Source: DATKDU01 sp035512595 (GTDB lineage Bacteria; Planctomycetota; Planctomycetia; Pirellulales; Pirellulaceae). Taken from it: 58,915 nucleotides of DNA. Shown piece after piece: positions 33,276 through 42,082 of this stretch. The notes under the pieces were generated by a model. That model was not told where the DNA came from. It made no database searches and saw only the letters and a list, made by a program, of their open reading frames with translations. Within the stretch, counting starts at the first letter, position 1; each line of letters begins with the position of its first letter. The translations under genes were made by a program, and so were the position numbers. The stretch spans positions 1 through 58,915 of the forward strand of contig DATKDU010000542.1 of assembly GCA_035512595.1 (NCBI GenBank), given 5' to 3'.

Positions 33276-33542
33276 ATGAAGAAGTTGATTGCCTTGATGG
33301 CGGCCTTGGCCGTCTGCGCAGTGCTCGTTGGTTGCGGCCCGACCATCGCGCCTGTCGACACCACGACCCCGGGCGACACGGGCACGATGCCGCCGGACGA
33401 CACGACCACGACTCCCCCCGGTGACACCACCACACCCCCGCCAGGCGACACGACGACTCCCCCGGATGACACCACCACGCCGCCGCCAGGCGACACGACT
33501 CCGCCGGCTGATCCTCCCAAGGATGACAGCACGGAAGAGTAA
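33276..33542 (+). CDS. Thr/Pro/Asp-repeat lipoprotein
   Basis: An 88-residue lipoprotein. The signal peptide K-K-L-I-A-L-M-A-A-L-A-V-C-A-V-L-V-G-C gives a lipobox ending at Cys20. The remainder is a low-complexity chain of P-P-G-D-T-T-T-type units, about seven with small variations, ending in acidic residues. It resembles a flexible surface linker rather than a folded domain. AGGA precedes the ATG. A strong terminator follows about 70 bases downstream, so it is transcribed alone. It is divergent from the ECF sigma factor gene, a common arrangement for target genes, but that link is not shown. Confidence 0.8.
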   Translation: MKKLIALMAALAVCAVLVGCGPTIAPVDTTTPGDTGTMPPDDTTTTPPGDTTTPPPGDTTTPPDDTTTPPPGDTTPPADPPKDDSTEE

Positions 33543-33611
33543 GGAATAAACTTCTCGCCGTTCTGACCGACGACTCGCCCCCAAGCTCCGCTGGGGAGCG
33601 CCGTCTCTGAA

Positions 33612-33646
33612 GTTCCGCTTCCAGTCTCCGGAAGCGGAGCTTTTTT
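33612..33646 (+). terminator. Intrinsic terminator after the lipoprotein gene
   Basis: GTTCCGCTTCC (33612-33622) pairs with GGAAGCGGAGC (33630-33640), 11 positions with one wobble, 7-base loop, followed by TTTTTT (33641-33646). A textbook rho-independent terminator for the upstream plus-strand gene. It also lies just beyond the stop of the converging ThiO gene. Confidence 0.85.
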
Positions 33647-33663
33647 GCGCGCATTTGGCCAGC

Positions 33664-34767
33664 TCACCGCAACACGCCCAGCGGCGTCAGGTCGATCTGC
33701 GGTTGTTCGTCGCGGAGAAGCTGGCTCATCACGACTGCGACCGCCGGCGACAGGTACAGCCCGCTGCGGAAATGCCCCGCAGCGACCAGCGCATTGGCCA
33801 GCCCTGGCAGCCGCCCCATATACGGCAGTCCGTCCAGCGACGCCGGCCGCAAACCGGCCCAGGTTCGCTCAATCTCGGCATCGGCGAGCGCCGGAACGAG
33901 CTGCCGGGCGAATGCCGTCAGCTCCGTAATTCCTTCTTCGGTGGTCCGCTTGTCGAAGCCGACTTCTTCTTCCGTTGATCCGGCCAGCAGCCGGCCGTCG
34001 TCACGCGGAACCAGGTACCGCGAGCCTTCGTTGACGATCCGACGAATCGGCGGCTGGTCACAGCGAAAGAGAACCATTTGCCCGCGAATCGGCAGCACGT
34101 TGACGGCAGTGCCGAGCAGCTTTCCGGTCCAAGCGCCCGCGGTGAAGCAGTATCGGCCGGCTCGCATCGCGCCGCGGGTCGTTTGCAGCTCGACGATTTG
34201 ACCGTTCTGGACGACGAGCTCTCGCACCTCCACCTGGGGGATTACTTCGACTCCCGCCAGTCGGCACGCCGCCACGAGCGCCTGCAAATGGCGCGGGTTG
34301 CGCAGTTGCGCCTCGTCCGGATCGAGATAGACGTCCTGGATTTTCCAGCCGTTGCCATGGCCCAAATACAATCCCGGCTCGCGAGTCCTCATCTCATCGA
34401 TGGGAACTGGCTGGATTGGCAATCCTTCTTTTCGGGCCAGATTGGCCCAGGCGGCGAGGGCTGCCCGCTCGCCGTACGTGCGGCCGAGATACCAGCCGCC
34501 ACAGCGCCGATAGCCCGTGTCGATTCTCGTCAGTTCGCAGAGCTGCGCTGCCCAGTGGGGATGAAGGTCGCACGCCAGCGCACAGAGCCGCTCGTACGGG
34601 TGGCTCGACGCCCGGCTGGCCGACGGCAAAATCCCCGCTCCAGCCCACGATGCTTCCCTACCCGGCTCGCCGCGCTCGACGACCTGCACCCGGCTGCCGC
34701 GGCGAGCGAGCTCCCACGCCAGCGACAAGCCGATCACGCCGCCGCCGATAATCAGCACGTCCACCAT
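33664..34767 (-). CDS. thiO: Glycine oxidase ThiO (FAD-dependent)
   Basis: A 367-residue flavoprotein of the DAO family. The N-terminal dinucleotide-binding motif is V-L-I-I-G-G-G-V-I-G-L-S-L-A; then E-R-G-E-P-G-R-E-A-S-W-A-G-A-G, typical of ThiO. The C-terminal region carries E-R-T-W-A-G-L-R-P and G-H-F-R-S-G-L-Y-L-S-P. ThiO oxidises glycine to the imine used in thiazole formation for thiamine. No other thiamine gene is in the window. The start at 34767 is chosen for its fit to the family; an ATG four codons earlier (34779) is possible. Confidence 0.88.
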   Translation of the reverse strand: MVDVLIIGGGVIGLSLAWELARRGSRVQVVERGEPGREASWAGAGILPSASRASSHPYERLCALACDLHPHWAAQLCELTRIDTGYRRCGGWYLGRTYGERAALAAWANLARKEGLPIQPVPIDEMRTREPGLYLGHGNGWKIQDVYLDPDEAQLRNPRHLQALVAACRLAGVEVIPQVEVRELVVQNGQIVELQTTRGAMRAGRYCFTAGAWTGKLLGTAVNVLPIRGQMVLFRCDQPPIRRIVNEGSRYLVPRDDGRLLAGSTEEEVGFDKRTTEEGITELTAFARQLVPALADAEIERTWAGLRPASLDGLPYMGRLPGLANALVAAGHFRSGLYLSPAVAVVMSQLLRDEQPQIDLTPLGVLR

Positions 34768-34815
34768 CGAGCGAAACATCCCCCGTAGCCGAGCTCGCCA
34801 GAGTTCGGGAGCCGT

Positions 34816-35553
34816 TCAACGATTCGCGCCCGCCTGAATTCTGGCGAATTCAGCGGCGACCGTAGCGAGCAACGCCGCCAGCGGCTCATCGAGCTTCGCG
34901 CCCTGCTGCGAGAGCCGCTGCTGGAGCGCCGCCAGATCGTCCCACTCGTCCACGTCGCACCACGCCGGCAGCAAATGATAGTCGATGCCACGTTTTGCCA
35001 GACGGTCGAGCGTCAGCGGCAATACGTGCGGCGTGCTCCAGGGAATGCCGTCAAACAGCACTTCCAGGTCAATCGTCTTACCAGGCCGCGCACTTTGGCC
35101 GATCAAGTAATACCCGCCGTCGCCGGACGGTCCCAAAACCACCGGCACTCGCGCCAGCTCCGCCAGCGCCTCCTCGACATATTCCCGCGGGAGATCGGGG
35201 CTGTCCGAGCCAACGAGCGCCACCCGATCGGCCTGCTCGAAGGCCCGCGAGAAAAAATCGCTCATCCGCGAGCCAAGGTCGCTGCCGTTCTGCTCGCTCA
35301 ACCGCCAATCGGCCGCTGCATGGCACTCCTGTGCCATCTGCGGCAGCGCCTCCCCTGGGCTGACTGCCAGCCACTGCTCTCCGCCCAGGCCAGCCAATCG
35401 CAACAGGGTCGTCTCGACAAATTTTCGATGTAACCGGGCAGCACTCTCGTTGCCGATCCGCCTGGCCAGCCGGGTCTTCACCTGCCCCGGTTGCCAATAC
35501 CGGGCAAACACTCCCAGGAGCGTCCCCGGAGTCGGTGAGTCTTTTCGGGCCAT
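34816..35553 (-). CDS. TIGR04282-family glycosyltransferase
   Basis: A 245-residue protein of the DUF2064/TIGR04282 family (putative nucleotide-sugar transferases, some linked to arsenosugar synthesis). Visible motifs: G-V-F-A-R-Y-W-Q-P-G-Q-V-K-T-R-L-A near the start; A-L-V-G-S-D-S-P-D-L-P for metal/nucleotide binding; and L-G-P-S-G-D-G-G-Y-Y-L-I-G. These match a GT-A fold. Its specific substrate is not determinable. It follows the thiO promoter side on the minus strand, with no obvious pathway link to its neighbours. Confidence 0.85.
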   Translation of the reverse strand: MARKDSPTPGTLLGVFARYWQPGQVKTRLARRIGNESAARLHRKFVETTLLRLAGLGGEQWLAVSPGEALPQMAQECHAAADWRLSEQNGSDLGSRMSDFFSRAFEQADRVALVGSDSPDLPREYVEEALAELARVPVVLGPSGDGGYYLIGQSARPGKTIDLEVLFDGIPWSTPHVLPLTLDRLAKRGIDYHLLPAWCDVDEWDDLAALQQRLSQQGAKLDEPLAALLATVAAEFARIQAGANR

Positions 35554-35660
35554 AAACGTAATGCACTCGCTGCGCTAGTGCATGAAAGGCGTCCCTGGGC
35601 GGAAAGGGTGAAATCCTCTGCGGCGCATTGGATCACCTGGGCACTCGCGGAGCGAGTGCC

Positions 35661-35891
35661 CTACATTCGCCGAATCAGCCTTTGGAGCAGAACCTCGTTG
35701 ACTTGGCCGCGAAATCGTTCTTTGCCGTCGATCACGACCACCGGCACGCACGTGCCGTAGCGCTCGCGCAGTTCCGGACTGGCGTCGATGTCGATCGGCG
35801 TGGGTTGCAGGCCGTGGCGCAGCAGCACCCCCTCGGCCTGTTCGCACAAATGGCAGCCAGCGCGGGTAAAGAGGATGACCTGATGAAGCAT
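35661..35891 (-). CDS. Glutaredoxin-like thiol oxidoreductase
   Basis: A 76-residue thioredoxin-fold protein. The active site is C-H-L-C in F-T-R-A-G-C-H-L-C-E, with the cis-Pro in T-C-V-P-V-V-V-I-D-G and the later G-Q-V-N. It belongs to the DUF836/glutaredoxin-like group, expected to handle dithiol exchange in the cytoplasm. The start at 35891 yields M-L-H-Q-V-I-L-F; an earlier ATG adds a basic extension of 11 residues. About 100 bases lie between it and the glycosyltransferase gene on the same strand. Confidence 0.88.
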   Translation of the reverse strand: MLHQVILFTRAGCHLCEQAEGVLLRHGLQPTPIDIDASPELRERYGTCVPVVVIDGKERFRGQVNEVLLQRLIRRM

Positions 35892-36296
35892 TCTTTTTGT
35901 CGAGCGGCGAATTGTCGCTGCCAACGGGATCGTTTGGGCCGACTGCCCGGTCTATCCTGCCCCGTCGCCATGGGGCGGCCGCAAACCATGATTCTTGGGG
36001 ACTGCTGACCCAGCGTCAACGGCGCGGTCCTGGCTGTTTTGAATTGGCCCAAATCTTGCTAAAATGAAGGAAAGATGCTTTACGCCTGCCCCGCGCAGGT
36101 GTAACCTTTTCATCCATCGGTTATTCCCGTCCGTTCCCACATCCTCGTACCGCCCGTGGCTGCTTTCCGGGCGTTTGGCGCCACCACGAGGATGCCCTTG
36201 GTTGCCGGCAAGGAGCGCGGCCGACATAGGGGAGATTGTTGATTCGATTCCCACGCGAGGCATGACCCGATTGGGATCCGAGTCCGAACTCACGGT

Positions 36297-38018
36297 ATGG
36301 CCACTCTCAGCGTCGAAAATTTCATCGACTACCTCGAGCGCAGCCAGCTCATCACGGAGGACGCGCTGCGGACGACGCTCATGCAGTTGCGGCAGCAGCA
36401 CGGCGGCATGCTCCCCGACGATGCCGAGGCGGTGGCGGCGCACCTGATCAACGCCGGCCTGCTCACCGCCTGGCAGTCTGAGGTCCTCTTCAGCCGCAAG
36501 TACAAAGGCTTCAAGCTCGGCAAGTACAAGCTGCTTCGGCATATCGGCTCCGGCGGCATGAGTGCCGTCTACCTGGCCGAGCACACGATGCTCAAGCGGC
36601 AGCGGGCGATCAAGATTCTGCCCAAGAAGCGGGTCAACGATTCGTCGTATCTGGCCCGGTTCCACCTGGAGGCGCAGGCGACCGCTTCCCTGGACCATCC
36701 CAATATCGTGCGGGCCTACGACGTCGATAACGACGGCGATCAGCACTACCTGGTGATGGAGTACATCGAAGGCAAGGATTTCCAGACGATCGTCAAGCAG
36801 GAAGGGCCGCTGCCGCTGGAGTTGGCCTGCAACTACGTGGCCCAGGCGGCCGAGGGCTTTACCTACGCCCACGAAAACAACCTGATTCATCGGGACGTCA
36901 AGCCGGCCAATCTGCTCGTCGATCAAAAGGGGGTGGTGAAGATCCTCGACCTGGGCTTGGCGCTCTATTCGGATGGTGAGAACGCCTCGCTCACGATGAC
37001 GCACAATGAAAACGTGCTGGGGACGGCCGATTACTTGTCCCCCGAGCAGGCGGTCAACAGTCACAAGGTCGATTCGCGGACCGACATCTACAGTCTGGGC
37101 TGCACGCTCTATTACCTGCTCACCGGGCATCCGCCGTTTCCCGAAGGGAGCCTCGCCCAGCGGATCGCCAAGCACCAGACGCAAATGCCGGAGGACATCC
37201 GCAAGGACCGTCCCGATTGTCCGCGCGACCTGGTCGATATCTGCGTGAAGATGATGCAGAAGAAGCCGGAGCGGCGCTATCAGTCGATGCGGGAAGTGGC
37301 CGAAGCGCTGGAAGGATGGCTCGCTAATCACGGCTACAAATTCGAGCCGGGGAGCAGCGAGATGGCCCTCAAAGCGGCTGCTCTGACCGCCGGCTCTCGG
37401 CGGGCGGTGCGTGTCGGCGGCGGCTCCTCCAGCGGTTCCAAAAGCGGTTCTCGGCCCGGCGGCTCCAGCGGCGGTTTTCGCCTGCGTCCCAGCCCTGCCG
37501 GCGACACCGTTTCCGACGAGAGCAAGGAAGGAACCGTCAAAGGATTCGATCCGAACAAGCCGCGGAAGTCGGGCGATTCCGATCGCAGCAAAGCCGGAAA
37601 GTCGGACAAGCCGCTCCCGGTAGCCAAGCCAATCAGCAATCCGACCGCCAAACCGTCCGAGTCCGATTTGGATTTGATCTTCAAGTTGAATACGGGGGGC
37701 TCTCCTCCCGCATCCGCTCCGGCCCCCGCCATCACTCCCCCTCCGCCGGCAGCCCCCAAACGCGTCGAGCCCAAGCCGGCCGATGCCGCGCCGCTGGCAG
37801 CCCCCGCTCCGGCGCCTAAAGCGGCACCCGCACCGGCGCGCGTCGTCAAGCGGCGGAAGAAAGCCCCCCTCTGGTTGTGGGGGGTCGTACTCGCGGTGGT
37901 CATCTTGGCGGTCATCCTCGGCATCTTGGCAGTCGTCTCGTTCAATCCGGTGCCCGGCACCGGTTCGCCGATCGATACCAGCCGGATCGACCCACCGGCA
38001 GCTTCCTTGCCCGCCTGA
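36297..38018 (+). CDS. Membrane-anchored Ser/Thr protein kinase
   Basis: A 573-residue kinase. An N-terminal helical domain (about 1-70, with L-L-T-A-W-Q) common in planctomycete kinases precedes the kinase core: G-S-G-G-M-S-A-V-Y, Lys106 in A-I-K-I-L, H-R-D-V-K-P-A-N with Asp200, then D218 in D-L-G rather than D-F-G. The activation loop reads G-T-A-D-Y-L-S-P-E-Q. After the core come a Ser/Gly-rich stretch and a long Pro/Ala-rich linker. A membrane helix at about 524-547 leaves a short tail of about 25 residues outside. No extracellular sensor is present. Confidence 0.93.
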   Translation: MATLSVENFIDYLERSQLITEDALRTTLMQLRQQHGGMLPDDAEAVAAHLINAGLLTAWQSEVLFSRKYKGFKLGKYKLLRHIGSGGMSAVYLAEHTMLKRQRAIKILPKKRVNDSSYLARFHLEAQATASLDHPNIVRAYDVDNDGDQHYLVMEYIEGKDFQTIVKQEGPLPLELACNYVAQAAEGFTYAHENNLIHRDVKPANLLVDQKGVVKILDLGLALYSDGENASLTMTHNENVLGTADYLSPEQAVNSHKVDSRTDIYSLGCTLYYLLTGHPPFPEGSLAQRIAKHQTQMPEDIRKDRPDCPRDLVDICVKMMQKKPERRYQSMREVAEALEGWLANHGYKFEPGSSEMALKAAALTAGSRRAVRVGGGSSSGSKSGSRPGGSSGGFRLRPSPAGDTVSDESKEGTVKGFDPNKPRKSGDSDRSKAGKSDKPLPVAKPISNPTAKPSESDLDLIFKLNTGGSPPASAPAPAITPPPPAAPKRVEPKPADAAPLAAPAPAPKAAPAPARVVKRRKKAPLWLWGVVLAVVILAVILGILAVVSFNPVPGTGSPIDTSRIDPPAASLPA

Positions 38019-38163
38019 CCGACGGCGGCTCCAGCCCCAGAATCGTCTCTCCGGGCCTTTCGCGTCCAGGTCGCCAGGCGGCGCAAGTCGTTGCTAGCAA
38101 GGCACTTAAATATAGTGCTTGAAATGTCCCTGGGAGGGTTCGTAGGATGGGAGTGGCAACCCG

Positions 38164-38922
38164 ATGGCATTCCCGGATCCAGATTCACCTTCCCAGCCAC
38201 TGGCCATGTACCCGCGCAGCCGACCCACCCGCAAGAACGCTGCCTCGCCGCGCAGACCCGCCGGCCGGGCTGTGGCGTCGCGCCGGGTGGTCATGGCGGG
38301 TAAAGGGGCTCGCGTGGCCCGCTCGACGCTGCGTGGGCCCTTTCTCCCTCCTGAGAACTGGTACGAGCCGGGACAGCGCGGTAGCGGCGATTACAAGGTC
38401 ATCGTCGCTCCCGCCGGCAGCGGCTATCGCCACGTCCTCACCGAAGACGAAGTCCGCCAGCGGCTCAACCAGCTTCCTGAGTCGCTGTTGGCCCCGCTGG
38501 AAGTGGTCCAGATGAGCCAGATGACGCGCAAGCGGCGGATCGCACCCTGCTACGGCATGCAGTGGGGATCGGCGGTCTACCTCTATCCGATCGAGGAGAA
38601 TCTAGTCGAGAAGTTCACCTCCCCCCCGAAGCCGTCGCAGCAGATCGAAGCCCGCATGTTCGGCGCCCAGTGGCAACAGACCGGCGCCCGCGAGTGGAGC
38701 CTGTTTTGGACGGAGGAAGCGATCAAGGACTTCTACCTCAATAACGTCCTGATCCATGAGCTGGGCCATGTGCTCGATAGCCGCAACTCGCGTTCCATCG
38801 ACCGCGAGCGGTATGCCGAGTGGTTCGCCGTGGAACACGGCTACAAGGCCAGCCGCCGGGCTGACCTGGCCGAGCGGGCTGCGAGCAAGTACGTCGTCCG
38901 CCGGCACCACCGCAAGGGGTGA
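38164..38922 (+). CDS. Putative zinc metallopeptidase (minigluzincin-like)
   Basis: A 252-residue protein. His198-Glu-Leu-Gly-His202 fits the HExxH zinc motif; Glu219 in E-W-F-A gives the ExxA third ligand found in gluzincin/ImmA-like and minigluzincin enzymes. The first 60 residues are basic and Pro/Ser-rich, without a clear signal peptide. The middle (L-P-E-S-L-L-A-P-L-E-V-V) is unassigned. It may be an intracellular protease or a pseudo-enzyme. GGGAG lies upstream of the ATG with long spacing; a later ATG (38206) is possible. Confidence 0.75.
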   Translation: MAFPDPDSPSQPLAMYPRSRPTRKNAASPRRPAGRAVASRRVVMAGKGARVARSTLRGPFLPPENWYEPGQRGSGDYKVIVAPAGSGYRHVLTEDEVRQRLNQLPESLLAPLEVVQMSQMTRKRRIAPCYGMQWGSAVYLYPIEENLVEKFTSPPKPSQQIEARMFGAQWQQTGAREWSLFWTEEAIKDFYLNNVLIHELGHVLDSRNSRSIDRERYAEWFAVEHGYKASRRADLAERAASKYVVRRHHRKG

Positions 38923-39056
38923 GTACAATCGGGTAATCCGGCCGCTATACCGCTAGGGGCGATTGCGGCGCTATGCGCTAACTTGTTGACGGCCTGTGGC
39001 TTACAATGCGGAACCGTAGGGCGCGCCGCCGTCAACTGCTGCTTTGAGGATCTTGC

Positions 39057-40934
39057 ATGACCCTTCCACGTCTGCCCTTGGCACTGGCACTGATTATCGG
39101 TTTGACTGCGGCCTCCTCAGCCGCCCCGACTGCTGAGCAGCGCAAGGAAATCACCGCCATCGCAGCGCTGGTGACCCGCGCGGGGAACCTCTTCAACAAC
39201 TCAAAGTTCAAGGAGTCGGGGGAAGCGATCAAGGAGGCCCAAGCGCGGCTGGAAAAGCTGGCGGCCGAGGCCGACGAACAGACGCTCGGCCAGCTTGAAG
39301 GGGCTTACAGCCGCCTCCTGCGGGCGCATTCGTTGCTGGAGCTGGAAGGGGTCAAGCTGCCGGAGCTCAGGCCCCTCGCCAAGAAGGGGGACAAACCGAC
39401 CGCCGGCCCGGGAACGATCAGCTTCACCAAAGACGTGGCCCCGATCATCGTTTCCCGCTGCGGCGGCTGCCACGTTCGCAATGCCCGCGGCGACCTGTCG
39501 ATGGCCAGCTACGAAGCGCTCATGAAGGGCTCCAAGGCGGGCAAGGTGATCTTCCCCGGCGATGCCGCCGGCAGCGTCGTCATTGAGAAGATCGAAGGGA
39601 AGGAAATGCCCCCCAGCGGCTCGGGCATTCCCGATGCCGAGCTGGCCAAGCTCAAGACGTGGGTCACTGAAGGGGCCAAATACGATGGGACGGATCCGGC
39701 CGTGAACCTCAACATGCTCGTAGCCAATTTGCCGCGGCCGATGCCGATGGCAATCGAAATCAAAACGGCCACCGGCAAGGAAACGATCAGCTTCGCTCGC
39801 GATGTGGCGCCCGTCTTGGCCCAGACTTGCACCGGCTGCCACGGCAACATGCAGCCGCGGAACAACTTCAACCTCACGACTTTTGAAGGGCTCCTCCGCG
39901 GGGGCGACGGCGGCGCGCCGATTATCTCGGGCAATGGGGCCGAAAGTTTTCTCGTCAAGAAGCTCCGCGGCACTGGCAGCGGCCAGCGAATGCCGATGAA
40001 TCTGCCGCCGCTGGCCGACGACGTGATTTCCAAGATCGAGAAATGGATCGACGAAGGAGCGACGTTCGACTGGAGCGATCCCAAGCTGCCCATCGGCCAG
40101 GTTGCCGCGTTGTACAAGGCGACGAAAGCCACCCACGAAGAGTTGACCGCCGACCGCGCGAAGCTGGCCGACGGCAATTGGCGACTGGGCATGCCCGGTA
40201 TTGCCGCCGACCGTCACGAGACGGCGAACTTCCTCGTGCTGGGAAGCATCGGCCCCAATGCGCTGCAGGAAGTTGGCGAGAAGGCCGAGGCGCTGGCGCC
40301 CAAGATCGGCGCGATCTTCAAGGCGCCGCCGGACCAGCCGCTGGTGAAGGGGCGGATGACGCTGTTTGCCTTCAAGGAGCGGTACGATTACGGCGAGTTC
40401 GGCAAGATGGTCGAGCAGCGCGATCTGCCGCCGGCCTGGCGCGGCCATTTCCGTTTTAGCATCGTCGATGCGTATGCCGCGTTTTTGCCGCCGAAGTCGG
40501 AGGATTTCTCGCTCGATGCTCTGTTGGCGGAGCAGATCGGCGGCTGCTATGTCGCAGCACTCGGCAAAAGCGGCACTCCGACCTGGTTCTCGCAGGGGGC
40601 GGGGCGGGTCGTCGCCAGCCGCATCGACGGCAAGGATGCACGCGTGCTGGCCTGGGACAATGCGGTGCCCGATGTCGTCGCGCGGATGCCGAGCCCGGAC
40701 GCTTTCATGACCAACAAGATGGACACCGACAGCGGCGGCATCGCAGCCTACAGCTATGTGAAGTACCTGATGACCGACGCCCGCAAGTTCAATGTCCTGC
40801 TCGACCAGCTTCGCAAGGGGGGCGAGTTCGGCCCCAGCTTCATCCAGGTTTACGGCGGCAGCCCCAACCAGCTCTGCGATATTTGGATTCGCAAGCCGCC
40901 GGGACGCAGCGTAGGCCGAAGATCCGGGAGGTAA
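39057..40934 (+). CDS. Secreted protein with two cytochrome c-type heme motifs
   Basis: A 625-residue exported protein. The signal peptide (L-A-L-A-L-I-I-G-L-T-A-A-S-S-A-A) is followed by a helical stretch (about 25-100), then two repeats of a planctomycete-type cytochrome c domain. Each has the opening F-x-x-D-V-A-P, a CxxCH heme motif (C135-G-G-C-H139; C258-T-G-C-H262), and a later M-P or R-M-P-M-N-L region that may supply the axial Met. The C-terminal half (about 350-625) is unassigned. GAGGA precedes the ATG. It stands alone; the electron partner is unknown. Confidence 0.85.
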   Translation: MTLPRLPLALALIIGLTAASSAAPTAEQRKEITAIAALVTRAGNLFNNSKFKESGEAIKEAQARLEKLAAEADEQTLGQLEGAYSRLLRAHSLLELEGVKLPELRPLAKKGDKPTAGPGTISFTKDVAPIIVSRCGGCHVRNARGDLSMASYEALMKGSKAGKVIFPGDAAGSVVIEKIEGKEMPPSGSGIPDAELAKLKTWVTEGAKYDGTDPAVNLNMLVANLPRPMPMAIEIKTATGKETISFARDVAPVLAQTCTGCHGNMQPRNNFNLTTFEGLLRGGDGGAPIISGNGAESFLVKKLRGTGSGQRMPMNLPPLADDVISKIEKWIDEGATFDWSDPKLPIGQVAALYKATKATHEELTADRAKLADGNWRLGMPGIAADRHETANFLVLGSIGPNALQEVGEKAEALAPKIGAIFKAPPDQPLVKGRMTLFAFKERYDYGEFGKMVEQRDLPPAWRGHFRFSIVDAYAAFLPPKSEDFSLDALLAEQIGGCYVAALGKSGTPTWFSQGAGRVVASRIDGKDARVLAWDNAVPDVVARMPSPDAFMTNKMDTDSGGIAAYSYVKYLMTDARKFNVLLDQLRKGGEFGPSFIQVYGGSPNQLCDIWIRKPPGRSVGRRSGR

Positions 40935-41035
40935 TGCCTCGTCGGGCAGGCGTCTGGCCTGCGGTCATGATCCGCTAAGGAAATGCGCTAGTGTCAGAAG
41001 CTGTCCTGGGGCGGCGTCATTCGTTTTTTGACACT

Positions 41036-41160
41036 GAGGCTCGGAGGCACGGAGACACGGAGCAGCAATGTGGTCCCTGCTGCTCTGTGCCTCCGCGCCT
41101 CCGCGCCTCCGCGCCTCCGCGCCTCCGCGCCTCCGCGCCTCCGCGCCTCCGAGCCTCTGT
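41036..41160. repeat. Hairpin with 8-bp GCCTCCGC tandem array
   Basis: The right half (41089-41160) consists of nine units of period 8, GCCTCCGC decaying to GCCTCCGA and GCCTCTGT. The left end GAGGCTCGGAGGC (41036-41048) is the exact reverse complement of GCCTCCGAGCCTC (41145-41157). The left side itself has two related units. A long stem-loop is possible. It lies between the convergent cytochrome and larE genes; about 300 bases here (40935-41242) contain no gene. Confidence 0.85.
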
Positions 41161-41242
41161 GCAAGAAACGATCGACACTGCAATCGCGAAACGGCTGCGC
41201 GCCGTGATCGGTCGCTAAACGGGGAATTGTTTCCGTTCGATT

Positions 41243-42082
41243 CTAACCGCCAGCACGGGGCGGCGCATTGAGCTGAATCAGTTCGTTGAGGCTCCCCGAG
41301 CGGAAGCCGGCTGGGTCGATGGTGATGCTGCGAAAGCCTAGTCGCAACAGCTCCGCTTCCACCGCTTCGCGCAGCGGAGGCTCACAAAGCCGCGCCACTT
41401 CCGCCAGCGGCACTTCGATCCGCGCCACGTCGCCGCCCAGGTACCGCACGCGGCAGATGCGAAAGGCGTGCTGCCGCAGGAACTGCTCGGCCCGGTCGAT
41501 CATCGCCAGCCGCTGGGGGTTCACTTCCTGGCCGTACGCCACGCGGCTGGACAGGCACGGACTGGCCGGCTTGTCCCACACGGGCAGTCCCCAGCGGGAG
41601 GCAAGCTGGCGGACTTCGCTCTTCGTAATGCCGCATTCGAGTAGCGGGCTATGGACGCGATGCTCGCCGGCAGCCTGCATCCCGGGGCGATAGTCTCCCA
41701 CATCGTCGGCATTGGCGCCGTTGACGATTGTCGCCACTCCAAGCTGCGGGAGCAGTTGTTCAAGCTGCGTATACAGCTCGGTCTTGCAGTGGTAGCAGCG
41801 GTCGGGGGCGTTGCGGGTGTATCCTTCCTGGGCGAACTCGCTGGTTTGAATCACCCGATGCTCGATGCCGATCAGTCGGGCGATTTTCGCGGCCGCTTCC
41901 AGCTCCCCCGCGGCCAGGCTAAAGCTGACGCCGGTGACCGCGATCGCCTGCTTGCCGAGAGCAAGGAATGCCGCTTTGGCGACGACGGCGCTATCGACGC
42001 CGCCGGAGTAGGCCACAGCGCAGCTTTCCAGCTCGCGGAGCGAAGCGAGAAGCTGATCTTGTTTGCGATCGAGCTCAACCAT
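41243..42082 (-). CDS. larE: ATP-dependent sacrificial sulfur transferase LarE
   Basis: A 279-residue PP-loop enzyme. S-G-G-V-D-S (26-31) is the ATP pyrophosphatase loop. A-P-D-R-C-Y-H-C-K has Cys96 and Cys99, and P-A-S-P-C-L-S-S-R has Cys176, the position of the sulfur donor Cys in Lactiplantibacillus LarE. LarE supplies sulfur to build the nickel-pincer cofactor of lactate racemase. LarB, LarC and LarA are not in the window. The ORF extends upstream of 42082 but that part is not protein-like; M-V-E-L-D-R-K is the sensible start. Confidence 0.92.
   Translation of the reverse strand: MVELDRKQDQLLASLRELESCAVAYSGGVDSAVVAKAAFLALGKQAIAVTGVSFSLAAGELEAAAKIARLIGIEHRVIQTSEFAQEGYTRNAPDRCYHCKTELYTQLEQLLPQLGVATIVNGANADDVGDYRPGMQAAGEHRVHSPLLECGITKSEVRQLASRWGLPVWDKPASPCLSSRVAYGQEVNPQRLAMIDRAEQFLRQHAFRICRVRYLGGDVARIEVPLAEVARLCEPPLREAVEAELLRLGFRSITIDPAGFRSGSLNELIQLNAPPRAGG

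Noticed and set aside
35952..37331. 459-codon minus-strand ORF opposite the second Ser/Thr kinase
   Set aside because: The plus strand has full kinase motifs; this frame has none.
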